Assembly: GCA_016648135.1 (NCBI GenBank)
Contig: JADDOH010007988.1
Location: 22,465-86,464, forward strand
Direction: 5' to 3'
DNA: 64,000 nt
From: Agrypnia vestita
Taxonomy: Eukaryota > Arthropoda > Insecta > Trichoptera > Phryganeidae
Positions 1 through 10,695 of this stretch are shown here, piece by piece (position 1 is the stretch's first letter; each line of letters opens with the position of its first letter). A model generated the notes under the pieces. It had not been told where the DNA came from, searched no databases, and saw only the letters and a program-made list of their open reading frames with translations. The position numbers and the translations under genes were made by a program.

Positions 1-1406
1 GGCGGAGGCCGACCTATATTCTTTGTTTAATTTTTATATTGAAGAATCAATATTTACTGTGGTTTTCGTAATGCATTTATTTTTTGTTTTAATATTGCAT
101 GTTCCTACTCAAGCTGCCTTTGGGCATGTTTCTAAGTGTCTAAAAATATAAAAACTATTCCTTGAATTTTCGGGAAATATCAACATTAAATTGGTATAAT
201 CATCTGATTATCTTGAGACGAATTTTTTTTTTCCGTTTTAATGAGGTAAAAAAATATATGTTGGTATGGTAATTTTTAAAATTCTAATTATGCCTAAATT
301 GTACATCCTTAGTGAGTAGGTATATTTTCTTAATGTTAATCTTCTGTACTTTTAATTTTCTAAATATTCTATTAATTGTACTACGCTTCCGTTCGCCTCC
401 AACTTTGAGTGTATTTCCAGTAACCAATCAACAGCCATCCGTTTTCGCCCATCTTACCGAGACTCTATCGCGAAAGTACCAGATTAATTATGGCGGGGAA
501 CATCACACAGCCGTACCCGGAGCTTCGTTTTATGAATACACCGACCACGTTGCTACAGTGCAGTCACCATGAAGGAGGTGCTAGGAATCATAAGAGTGTG
601 CAAAAATGTCTATGTTCTTGGAAGATCAAATATATTCACACATTCAGTTTCCACGACTAACCAACCGACAATCTTTAATTGCGTACCACGGAGGTAATTT
701 TTTTTTAATCGCTCAACAATGCTAAGAAAGCATTTCAACGTAAGGATTATTTACTCAAGCAAATATTGTAGTGTAAGTTTTCCTAAGTTACGGCGGTAAT
801 GTAACAGTGCACTTTGGCCGTGTGAATTTAATGCCGTGGTCAAAATTTTACTTCAAAAACATATTTTGAAAATCCTTTATTCGTCGATACGTATCAATGC
901 ATCTCTGAAACATTTCAGAAATGTTATGTTTCATTATTAAATTATTGTATTTTTTTATTTAAAATTTAAAATGACGTCACCTGAATAGCACTAGCTACTT
1001 CAATATAGACAAAAGTTTAGCAAAGTAGCCAGCATCAGGTACAAACCTGTTTCCCTTACAGAATAATGTAATTTCTGTTTACAACGTATATATTTTAATA
1101 CGTTTGAATACAATATTACTTTGTTTACAATTAAATAATTTGTTAAGAATAATAAAATCTCTGTTAAATTCAATTAAGATTACGTTGTATTAGTGTATAA
1201 ATAATAATATAATTTAAATAGGTAGATACCAATAATAAATTCAATTTAAAAAAAGTTAAGTACTACTAGTACTATTAAAATATTTTTTAATGTCTATATA
1301 TAACATATATCTCGTAATTAAAAATTATAAATTAATTAAACCATATGTGTGTTAGGTCAAGTCCTGATTTCAGTAAAGCATACTTAAATTGCGGCCCCAC
1401 TGTGAT

Positions 1407-1432
1407 GGTAGGTAGATAGATAGGTAGGTAGG
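1407..1432. repeat. (TAGG/TAGA)n microsatellite
   Basis: A short run of TAGG and TAGA tetranucleotides can be read directly. It lies at the edge of a more GC-rich segment that continues to about 1660. Confidence 0.85.
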
Positions 1433-2285
1433 AACACAGTCACATACATTTACCCTGATATACGAACAGTGCATCGGAGGCGACCGCCGTATAATCAACG
1501 GGGTAATTGAATTAAATTTAAATTCAACAAAACAAGACATTAATTGAATTGAATTGCTTCATTCATACGGCGTACCTGCGTAGCGAGAATTTATTGTTTC
1601 GCCACCGGATTGCCTACGCTCGGCTCTCTGCACCAAAGACAACTACGAGCGCTTCATAGCGTATATGCAAAATAATTTCGAGTAGACATAGTAAAATAAA
1701 CATTACCTATCGATAATATTAATTAAGGTAGAATATAATTGATCCGCGTTACACTAAAAAAATTGTGAAATATTTTAAACGCAGCCGAAAAACTTTCGAC
1801 AGTTTATTTGCAAAAATTCAAAAAAATATTCTTGATGCATACTTATTGCTCCTGCATATGAATACATTTAAAATGATTAAATTACTTGTGTTCTTCTTTT
1901 TAGACGGTTTGTCTGCACAATAATTAATACAGTAGATATTTAATAAAAAATATTTTATATGTCTTTAAAAATGCGGAATTAAAAAATTAGGCCAAGAATA
2001 AAAAAAACTTAATTCCATATCGTTATGAAAAAAAATATTGGGATTAGAAAATCCAGTTCCGGAATTCGGGATTCCAGACCGTTTTACAGTAATTGTGAAT
2101 CTCGGGATTAGCACGTATACATACTCGTACCTACTTTGATTGGTTTCGGGATTGATATTTTATATTTAAATTTAAATTAAATCAGTGAAACACTCGGTGA
2201 TGCTTTCGGACATATTATTCACAGTATTTTAACTTGAAACATCACAACTCACTTAAAAATGCACAATATTTTTTTTATGATATAC

Positions 2286-2302
2286 ATATATATATATATA
2301 TA
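2286..2302. repeat. (TA)n microsatellite
   Basis: Uninterrupted alternating TA, followed at once by a G-rich stretch (to about 2360). Likely length-polymorphic. Confidence 0.85.
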
Positions 2303-3993
2303 GCACTTGGTGTGGTGGAAGGGGAAGGTGGTGGATTGGAATGGTGTCGGGATGGTACTGCGGACGATAGCTAAATAGCGGGTTTATATTTGCACTCGAG
2401 TAATGCCGAGTGTACATAACCAGTTAGAAGTAATAAACACAGCCGTTTTGACGATAAGTCAAAGGTCATACATTAACTAATGGAAAATAAATAACATTTC
2501 AGTTAATTAATGCATGCAATGAAGAATATTAATGAATTAATCGTAGACGGATATAATATTGCCTGCATAATTGTATTTTATCAGTAAGTATATGTATATA
2601 AACACAATGGGAGGTAAAGTTGAAGATCACAGAAATTACCTGTTATGAAAATGTATTGAATTATTTGAGGTTAGAGTTCAATGATAAATACCATACCACA
2701 ATTTTTTGTGTTTTTATTTTTATTTTTATAAACGATAATTGTACTCAAACTGATCTTCTATCAGATTTTTGTTATAAACTCACTTCTATCAAACCTGAGT
2801 ATCTTTATTTCTGTTCATTCTTCTTTTTGTACCTTGTCAGGTCCTCCCGGCGCTGGCGATCACTTGTACTAAAATCTCTCTGTCCTGTACAATATTTTAA
2901 GCAGTTATTTATTAATTATTAAAATCACTGCCGGTTATAAGTAAATTTTTGAGTGATTTAATTATTCACAAATACTCAAACTGAAATCAAATCAATACCT
3001 TTAGGGTGCAGTGTATTCTTAAATAAAATGAATTAATAAATTACCTGAAAAAAAAAGTGTGTATTTTGATTTAGATAATAATAATATAAAATAAAAATTC
3101 ATAACCAAAAAGAGAAGTAAGACACTGCCATAGGTAAGTATTATATGATATCATAATAAACAAATAATAGTTTTCAATCTGACTGCAATTATAAGTCAAT
3201 GCGTTCAATTTTTACTGATATTTTTATTCATAACCAAACCTCAAATAAATTTAATGGGTGTAACTCGTTAAAATGCCATCACTATCTATTGATTATAAAG
3301 TTTCGCTGTGTTCACTTTTTATAAATATTTATGATTTTTTTCAAAACAATTATAAATTACATCGGTTAAATAATTGAGTAATTGTTCTCGCGATGTCCAG
3401 AACCGTGAAGAAAAGCAGGAAAACAGATAAGCTAAGCGGTTGATGAACCTGGATCGTAAACCAAACACGTGTAAAATGAATGCTTTATGTATTAAACGCA
3501 AGTAGAAGTCCTGTGGGGGACAGACTTCATAAATCTGCGCCAGTTCTCGGTTTCACTTCCGGTTGTCTCCGGAGAAGCCGAGGGGTGGGGGGAAGGGAGG
3601 TATCTACACAAACACAACAAGAAACAGTTTAAATTATTCCTACATTACTGGTTTTGAGTAATTTCGCTCTTCATACATTAAATATTAAACTCAATCACAA
3701 ATTTGTAGTTACTAAACCATGACATTATTTTTATATCCGCTTTCACTATTTTTTTATTTCCCTATTTAAAGAAACAACACAAATAAATGTCTACCATGCC
3801 ACTTAAATGCACTAAAAAATCAGAAGAGTTTTTTATATCAAAGTAATGAATAATCTATTTTTTCTAGTAGGTGTATTCTTATCGAAATAATGGTTATTTT
3901 ATAATAAATTGACCGGTGAATTCCGAAAAATTAATATTTCGTAGACGTATATAGTATTCTCTAATTTAACTTAAATTTTTGAATTGCGGTACC

Positions 3994-4090
3994 TGCTTAG
4001 TCCAGGATTGTAGTTTTGTTCTCATCAGTTTAGTCCAGGATTGTAGTTTTATTCTGATCAGCTTAGTCCAGGATTGTAGTTTTGTTTTGT
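3994..4090. repeat. 33-bp tandem repeat, three units
   Basis: The motif TTAGTCCAGGATTGTAGTTT recurs with its TAG at 3998, 4031 and 4064, an exact 33-base period. The spacers vary slightly (TTGTTCTCATCAG against TATTCTGATCAGC). The array ends in a short related stretch containing CTGATCA. It lies about 260 bases upstream of the probable splice acceptor of the Imp-L2-like exon. Confidence 0.9.
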
Positions 4091-4341
4091 TCTAATCTTG
4101 AGCTGATCATGAAACAAAGATTATATATATTTATATTTAATAAAAAATTTAAATGTATTCATTTTAGCGTACAAAAGGTAACTTTTAAAATAGAACCATA
4201 TATTATTATCTGTATATTTTAAAAACCAACCGGAATAGAATCCGTAACAATCACGAGCCGCATTCTATCGCTGAGCTAAATCAGATTGATACCTATAATT
4301 ATTATGTAAACATAATGTATCAGCTAAACTTTGAATATTTG

Positions 4342-4352
4342 ATTATTGCAGA
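4342..4352 (+). other. probable 3' splice site of the Imp-L2-like coding exon
   Basis: The sequence ATTATTGCAG ends at 4351, a typical acceptor preceded by T-rich DNA. If used, the exon would begin at 4352 and carry 102 bases of 5' UTR before the ATG at 4454, with an untranslated first exon further upstream. This is inferred from the motif alone. Transcription starting nearby without splicing is not excluded. Confidence 0.4.
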
Positions 4353-4453
4353 TAAATACAGTTTTGCATCAGGTTTCAACGTACATAGTCTCATCGAATC
4401 AAATAATTTAAAAGGTCTAAAAAACGTCCAGCAATCGTCTGATCCCGCTAAGA

Positions 4454-5248
4454 ATGATGTCGATTTACTGCGCATGTGCGCTGGCGCTGCTGTCAGCAGC
4501 CTGCGGCTCTGCCAGCATTCCACGGTTCGAGGTCACGAATCGGGACGACAACTTGATGGACAACACCCTGGAAGCAAACACCGAACCTGCCCGCCCTTCT
4601 TGGGTGAAGATAACACAGGAGCTCCCCGCCACGATCCACAGAGCATCCAGTGCACGCACAGAACTAGAGTGCTCCGCTTCTGGCTCGCCAGCACCTGTCA
4701 TCACGTGGCTTAGAGACAACGCGCCAATCACAGAGGCCCGTGAGAGCAACACGCTTGTAGAGGGCAGCGAGCGAGGCGTCGTCAAGGCTCTCTCCAGGCT
4801 CATCCTAGATGACTACCACCCCATGGACAAAGTCGCCTACACTTGCATGGCCACGGTTGGTTCCATGACTGATTTCTCTACAGCCAATGTCTACGTCTCC
4901 CATAACGATTCAAAGTCCACAAAACTGCTCCTCAACCGCGAAGAGTCGAGTTTAGCGGCTCCCGCCCAGCCGAGGATAGTTTTCTTTTACCAAACTGTGC
5001 TAGAAAATCAAGGAACTACCCTAGTGCTCCCCTGTAAAGTTGTAGGAAATCCAAGGCCTAAGGTACGCTGGATGAACAGTGATAATAGAGTCGTTAACAG
5101 ACAGGACCCTAGAATGAGGGTTACGAGGTCTGGAGAGCTAGTCATCCGAGGTCTCCTCTGGTCGGATATGGGGGGTTACACGTGCGTGGCGAGAAACCTC
5201 TTCGGTAAGGACACCGCCAGTTCTTTCGTCTATCCGACAGCCAATTAA
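4454..5248 (+). CDS. ImpL2: Imp-L2-like secreted insulin-binding protein with two Ig domains
   Basis: A 264-residue ORF opens with MM and a signal peptide: hydrophobic residues about 4-17, small residues AACGSAS, cleavage probably near residue 20. Two I-set/C2-like immunoglobulin domains follow. In Ig1 (about 50-148) the expected disulfide cysteines are C73 (LECSASG) and C131 (AYTCMAT), with core W85. In Ig2 (about 172-260) they are C194 (LPCKVVGNP) and C244 (DMGGYTCVARN), with core W206. No membrane segment is present, so the protein should be secreted. A possible N-glycosylation site is N151 (NDS). Order, spacing and size match insect Imp-L2, known in Drosophila to bind insulin-like peptides and dampen insulin signalling in the extracellular space and haemolymph. 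The binding role here is inferred from family membership. The coding region is intact, in one exon, and much richer in GC than its flanks. Either of the two adjacent ATGs (4454, 4457) could start it. Another secreted two-Ig protein is the main alternative. Confidence 0.9.
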   Translation: MMSIYCACALALLSAACGSASIPRFEVTNRDDNLMDNTLEANTEPARPSWVKITQELPATIHRASSARTELECSASGSPAPVITWLRDNAPITEARESNTLVEGSERGVVKALSRLILDDYHPMDKVAYTCMATVGSMTDFSTANVYVSHNDSKSTKLLLNREESSLAAPAQPRIVFFYQTVLENQGTTLVLPCKVVGNPRPKVRWMNSDNRVVNRQDPRMRVTRSGELVIRGLLWSDMGGYTCVARNLFGKDTASSFVYPTAN

Positions 5249-5830
5249 GGAGACGGCTACAGGAGGATGGACCAATCAACCGATGTTCATCAACCTGACA
5301 AAAATAATCGCATCTTTACCACAATATTTTTACATTGTACCTAATTATTCATTAGAAATTATTAATCATTTACGAAGTGCATCAAAATTCATTGCTGTAT
5401 TGTAAAAATAAGAATTGTGTTGTAATTTTTAATATACTTATTGTTCACAAAATATTAATTTTGGATATCACAATTTTATTAGTATGAACATAATTATTTA
5501 GGAATAAAAAATATTAATCAAGTATTTTCATATATTTAGATTCTTTCATATATTAGGCGATTGCAATACAAATTCAATTTATTAAATTATAGAAATCGTA
5601 AAAAAATATACAAATTATTACTAACAAAACATATAACTTTTTCAAAATTAAATATTAAGTTTTTTCTTACAAGACATCAATGAATAGGTACAAAGAACAT
5701 GTATTATGTCAAAATAAACACAGTACTTAATAATGGAGTATTAAGAATCTTTTAATGTAATATATTTATTATTGTAACTATGCAGGTACCTATTTATTTA
5801 TGTTTTCAAATAAAAAAATATGTACATTTG
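5249..5830 (+). other. 3' UTR of the Imp-L2-like gene with candidate poly(A) signals
   Basis: After the TAA at 5246-5248 the sequence becomes very AT-rich. AATAAA occurs at 5503-5508 and again at 5809-5814, the latter followed by a T/G-containing stretch such as a cleavage site would have. Either could end the transcript; which is used cannot be told from DNA. Confidence 0.5.
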
Positions 5831-6910
5831 TAGTATTATTTTCATCATTAAGTGCATTTTTTAATTTTATTGTAATAATAATAATAATAAATTTATAAAA
5901 CACTCAGCCGTCGAATCCAGACAAGGCACTGCTGGAAAAACGAAGTGATATAAAGTGTGTATAAAGGCGCATGAAGGACAGTACCTACAGAGGCGAGCGC
6001 GGTGTGAGCTATGATTAATTTATATTGCTTTTTGTAAGTCGAGTAGAGTGACACAAGTGTTACATACCTACCAACAATTACCAATAAATTGCTGAGACGA
6101 GAAATCTCATACGTATAGGTTTATACACCAAAATATAGAATGCAGATTTTAACATGAAATTCATGGGTAAGAAGATGACAATGAAAATGTTTCCGAAAGA
6201 CTTGGCTTGATTAAAGCCTGTTATGAACATAAATTAACGACATTATTATCCTATACTCATAAAAATGTGGTGTCTTATCCTCTGAGCCTATGATAAGTAA
6301 GTATCTATATTAGGAAGACGGAATACCATTTAAATATGGATCTTACAATTTTTGGATTTACACCTCTTTTTCTATTGTTTTCGACACGTATTTAAAGCGA
6401 TTTTTACCGCAAAACAGCCGCAATAATCCAAGGGCATTCGTTGTTTAGTCAGACATTCGTGTATTAAAAAGAACTTTTTTACAATGTGGTCTCTAAAATC
6501 ACAATTTTTGTTGTTCAAACAATGATTCTCTTTCTCTCTTTATGGCTGTTCTCACCTTGAATTTTTACGACTCAATTGTTTTGCATATTTTTGAGTCATA
6601 AATCACACACATTTCGAACGGTACACCGCAAAACTGTGTCGTAACTTGCGTAACTGAGGTGAAACAAAAAAAATACATACCACCACCATGAGACCTGAAA
6701 TCCTGTTATCTTTCAATAGGAGAAGACTGTTTGTTTTTTAAACAGGTACCTGTGTAAACACATATTTAAATTTTCGTAAAAAAATGGTTACATAATTTCT
6801 TTCTCTGTAATTCAAATATTAATGTTTTGACCTTCTTTAGGTCATATTCTTGCACACAACAATGTAATTTCTTTGGTTAGACCGGATTTTTTTTTATAAT
6901 AGTATGCCAG
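5831..6910. other. AT-rich DNA, no gene seen
   Basis: Contains an (AAT)n run near 5876-5890. Otherwise I see no gene, tRNA or clear repeat. Confidence 0.5.
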
Positions 6911-7675
6911 TATCAAACATAATAATTTCGTTGTTTGTCCGTCTGTCTGTCTAAACTTCCGGGAACGTCCGTAATTTTGTTCGAATTCACGGTTAAAAAA
7001 ATAACCCATAACCAAGTTTTTATTATTCTCCCTTTCTGATCGGACCCATGGCTCGAGTCAGACTAGCCGAAACAAGTTTCGCACCTTCTCCACGCGTCGG
7101 GGTCCTTTCTCATTTGTATGGTTAATTTATTTATGGTTTATAATCCAAAATTGTACTATAATTAAATTTTTTAAACGAAAATTTATTAGATCATTTTTAT
7201 CCTCGAAACGAGTCTGCTTGCAAAGTTTCAGCTCGATTGGATCACAGAAAAGGGGTTAAAAATCGATCCAAAGTTGTTTCGGCAGACAAGCAGACGCTAC
7301 GAGTTAAAAGAAAGAAAGTAAAAAACAAATTAAACGGCCGGAGATGGGGCTTGAACCCCGGGCCAGCAAATCCGAACCGGTCGCCTATTGGATGTAACTA
7401 CCTACCGCCGCCTCTCCGTGGACCGCCAAAAGAGGCTATAAATATATACTAGGGCTTATGAAAGACGCGAACCATTTCATTTTCTGCCCCGCGCAATCAC
7501 CAGGGTTTAAAATAGCACCTTTATTAACTGCCGGCAGGGTAATATAAAAAAAATCAAATATTTTTATAAAAATCTTTATTATTGCATCATGGATGTTGGC
7601 TACAAATAAGTAAATACTTATTCTTTAGGAACCGGCATGTAAAAGTACCGTCATTTTTGACGGGTTACAGCTAGT
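6911..7675 (-). mobile_element. SINE-like family, copy 1 (long form, interrupted)
   Basis: Reading on the minus strand from 7675, the head CTAGCTGTAACCCGTCAAAA is followed by the GGTTCCTAAAGAATAAG and TGCCGGCAG blocks seen only in long copies. Then come a core with GGTTCAAGCCCCATCTCCGG and a tail with CGTGAATTCGAAC, (GACA)n and AAATTATTATGTTTGATA, ending at 6911. About 300 bases of unrelated DNA (roughly 7000-7315) separate core and tail, a probable nested insertion. Similar GTTAAAA strings at both edges may be its target duplication. The GGTTCAAGCCC motif resembles a Pol III box B. The ORF at 7237-7452 is only a shadow of this repeat. Confidence 0.75.
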
Positions 7676-8269
7676 AATTTAATATTTCCAAACTCTCTAA
7701 TAAATCTAAGCGGCAAAATATCTACATCTGTAATGGGCATGTGCAGCATAATAAACAACATGTCAAAATCTAATGTATGATAATTTCTCCAATTATATCA
7801 TTTTTTTTATATATATAGATCCTAAAATGTATTCATCGTTTATATTTTATTGGCACACCTATCATTTTGTAGATCTTTTTAAACAATAATCCACAACGCT
7901 GAATAACTTGATATTAGTGTGTTAATGTGGAGTTGCGAAGGTGTTTAACAATACCTACACAAGCGGCTGAGTTGAAACGGTATGAACGAGTTCTGCAAAA
8001 CGTCCGATCCAGTTGATTCCGTTAAACATCATGTTGTAGCTATGTGGATAGGATAGCATACCTACGTGGTAATACATAGAAGCAATGTGTCTACTGTTTA
8101 GCAGAACGGAACAAGTACCTTTTTATGCACAAAAGTTCTTTTTAAAAATTTCCTGTGATCCCTCAACAATAGAGCGACTCTCGTGGTCCGGTGGGCTTGG
8201 CACCGGCTTTTCATTCCGGGGGTTAAGGGCTGTGTAAGATTCCCTGTAAGATCAAAATTGTGGGTCAGT
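7676..8269. other. AT-rich DNA with a tRNA-like fragment
   Basis: At about 8170-8245 the sequence CTCGTGGTCCGGTGGGCTTGG followed by CATTCCGGGGG resembles a worn tRNA-derived SINE head, with a box A-like but no good box B sequence. No gene is seen in the rest. Confidence 0.3.
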
Positions 8270-8445
8270 AAAAAAATTGAACGAATTCAAGAATTTATAT
8301 TAAGCATGATTTTGGAAGGGAAACATAAATAAAATATAGATTCAGTACAATTTAAATTAGTAATCCTCAGTGACTGAATTCAAAACATTTATTTTTTTGG
8401 ATATTGCTGTCTATGTTTTTACACCCCACAATTCATTTAGGTATA
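8270..8445 (+). repeat. partial copy of the foldback repeat found at 9.1 and 36.1 kb
   Basis: Shares TTCAGTACA-ATTTAAATTAGTAATCCTC, a GATATTGCTG stretch and the TTTTTACACCCCAC block with the right half of the palindrome at 9090-9446. It is more diverged and has only one clear arm. Confidence 0.6.
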
Positions 8446-9089
8446 TAATTTTCTGAGTCTGAGTATTTTGGAGTATTTACTGTTATAAATATAATAACTA
8501 TACAGCTTTCAAACTTAGCTTTACGTTTGTGCTATGAGAATAATACTAGGTTATTATTATTACTTATGAAATGAGGCGTGAACTTAATAACGTTAATTAA
8601 CCATTATTACTGTATATTTGCTGCGCAATGGTCGAGTCAGTAATAAGTTTTAAGCATATAGTTGACTTTTAAAACCTACCTCGATAAAATTGAGTAGCTA
8701 TAAGTGAGATTTCTAAAAATATTTGTAAACAATAGAATCATTGAAAGAAGTAGAGACGACCCTAAAAATTATAAAAATAATGTAAAATTTTGATTATCCC
8801 TAACAATTTTTTTTTTAATAACAATATACGGAATGATAAATATAAATGGAGAATCAATCATAATTAATAAAAAAAAAACTATGGTGACTTAACAAAATAC
8901 ACATCAATTCCGAGCCTACTACTAGGTACTTCATAAACTTTCCAAAATTATTCAAAATGAAACTAACAAAAACAATGTTAAAAAATGATAAGTGATTACT
9001 TTAAGTATAATTTAAAATGAATACGTAATATGTAACATATTTAAATATTTTAAAATGGTGTTATCAGAGCACTCGCACCAACAAACTGC
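8446..9089. other. AT-rich DNA, no gene seen
   Basis: Low-complexity A/T tracts only. I recognise no coding or RNA feature. Confidence 0.5.
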
Positions 9090-9446
9090 TATGCAAGTTA
9101 GTGAATTTATTTGTTATTATTATACATAGATCATATAAGTGGCGCATAAAAGCAAAGGCAGCTATATCCAAAAAATTAAAAAAAAATTGAATGCGGTCAC
9201 CGGAGATTACTTATTTAAAATGTACTAAATTCTTGATTGTTTGTATCTATCCCCTCCAAAATCATGCTCCGTATATTTTTTTAGGCTATGTTTCCGATAT
9301 ATAAAACCGTGAATTCAGTACATTATAAATTAGTAATCCTCGATGAATACATTCATTTTTTTTTGATATTGCTGCTGCCTTTGCTTTTATGCACCACTTA
9401 TATGATCTATGTGTAATAATAACAAATAAACGCACTAACTTGCATA
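9090..9446. repeat. foldback (MITE-like) element with TA flanks
   Basis: A large inverted repeat. The left arm (9090-9235) begins TATGCAAGTTAGTG; the right arm (9303-9446) ends CACTAACTTGCATA. Arms share long blocks, e.g. ATAGATCATATAAGTGG and GCATAAAAGCAAAGGCAG. About 65 bases lie between them. TA lies at each end (9090-9091 and 9445-9446), consistent with a TA target duplication as in Tc1/mariner-type MITEs. It has no coding capacity; the 72-residue minus-strand ORF across it is a shadow. Confidence 0.8.
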
Positions 9447-9967
9447 TTATATAAGAATTACACACATAGTACATAGTATATAATATATAAAAATGACTAC
9501 CCATCGTAGGGTCACAAATACGAATACTACAGTGGATACGAATTGTGCATTGACAATGAAGTTTAAAAGGTAAAAATCAGATATACACACACATTTTATG
9601 ACTGAACTATTTTTTTTTCATCGCACTATCATCTTCTTTGTATCTCTTCCTAATCTGTTACTTTTTTACTCGTTCAATGGTAAATATATTACAAAATTTT
9701 ATTTCCTTAACGTTAATTACACTAGAGAATATATGCCACTTTATTAGAGCGGTACCTACTATTTCTATGTTCTTGAGGCATTTATTTTCACAACGATCGA
9801 GTTAATCAACACAAAATTGTGTTATATTAACTTGTCTATCGTCGTCTAAAGTAACTATCCCTGTTAATAATTTTGATTACATTTTCTTTGTTAATTTCAA
9901 AATTATTTCAAAAATTGATATTATATTTAACCTAATCAGTATAAAATACTGACCTGGACCTTTTTAC
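9447..9967. other. AT-rich DNA, no gene seen
   Basis: No recognisable feature. Confidence 0.5.
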
Positions 9968-10082
9968 CGTGATCTCCAGGTGTATGTGTATTGAAGATCG
10001 AAGGAACCCATTATTTCAGGTCAGAAGACCTGATATAATGGTTTTCTTCACTGATAGAAGCGATTACACCTTCACCGCGATT
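9968..10082. repeat. imperfect hairpin of about 110 bp
   Basis: The inner stem at 10000-10048 pairs GAACCCATTATTTCAGGTC with GACCTGATATAATGGTTTTC across a 4-base AGAA loop. A weaker outer stem pairs AGGTGTATGTG near 9977 with the TTACACCTTCACCGCG region ending near 10080. It could be an old foldback element or, less likely, a transcribed hairpin. Confidence 0.5.
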
Positions 10083-10285
10083 TGAAGGTTATATACATAC
10101 ATGCTTACCTAGTAAGTATGTACAGGCAATACATAATAAATTTAAGGAAAATTTTTATTAACGATGACTTTATTTTCTGCGGTTAAAACTTACAGGTGAG
10201 CTTCGAAAGAATGAACAAACTTATGAAATATTTAACGTTAAATTTGTACTGTCGAGATTTTTTCTGAGAAAAGCTCATCCTTATA

Positions 10286-10540
10286 CCAACTAACTAACCA
10301 TCACGCCGTTTTTCCGAGGGTTCCATACTCTTTCATCCTTCTGTGTTGTCAATCTCATCCCTTACAATCAATCAATCCCATACATCTTCGCATGCAATTT
10401 TGAGACTTCTAACAGGACTATCTTCTAAAATCTGGATAACGTGTTCATGCCAAGTCTTACGCCATCATCTATTTCTGACGCAGTCAACACTTGCCTCTTA
10501 TGTTTTCCTTACCATTATTTCCTAATTCATTTTCATAGTA
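10286..10540 (-). mobile_element. 3' end of a non-LTR retrotransposon, (TTAG)n-tailed family
   Basis: On the minus strand it ends GGAAAAACGGCGTGATGGTT followed by AGTTAGTTG, the 3' signature shared with copies at 10.6, 38.9, 43.1 and 46.2 kb. Upstream sequence (minus) contains GCATGCGAAGATGTATG and CAGAAGGATGAAAGAGTATGG, typical of decayed reverse transcriptase ends. There is no open frame. Confidence 0.6.
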
Positions 10541-10555
10541 AGCCCAAACCATCAC

Positions 10556-10695
10556 ATTTATTCATGCGTATATTGTGCGATGTAGTAAATGATGCAAAAG
10601 TGGTGTGCCAGGATAGAAGAGTGTGGCGTTCAATCCTCTCTGCCTACCCCTGCAGGGAAACGGCGTGATGGTTAGTTAGTTAGTTAGTTAGTAAA
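10556..10695 (+). mobile_element. 3' end of a non-LTR retrotransposon, (TTAG)n-tailed family
   Basis: Encodes the fragment AKVVCQDRRVWRSILSAYPC, nearly identical to the fragment at 42.9-43.1 kb, then CGGCGTGATGG and a (TTAG)n tail at about 10672-10692. It lies tail-outward relative to the minus-strand copy starting at 10286, so the two form an inverted pair. Confidence 0.75.

Larger units (their letters stand above)
1..3990. other. AT-rich non-coding DNA upstream of the Imp-L2-like gene
   Basis: No supported gene. Short ORFs here lack a recognisable domain and several use non-ATG starts. Two stretches are noticeably richer in GC than their surroundings: about 390-590 and about 1430-1660. A G-rich segment follows the (TA)n tract at about 2303-2360, and another lies at 3510-3600. 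These could be upstream exons or control regions of the gene at 4454, but nothing in the sequence proves it. Confidence 0.5.

Noticed and set aside
312..572. 86-codon ORF beginning with GTG
   Set aside because: Non-ATG start, no recognisable domain, and its first part is T-rich. Only the GC-richer second half is worth a search; no support for a gene.
4315..4713. 132-codon ORF overlapping the Imp-L2-like start
   Set aside because: Out of frame with the Ig protein, no domain; spans the likely splice acceptor.
4465..4803. 112-codon ORF opposite the Imp-L2-like gene
   Set aside because: Shadow of the GC-rich coding exon on the other strand.
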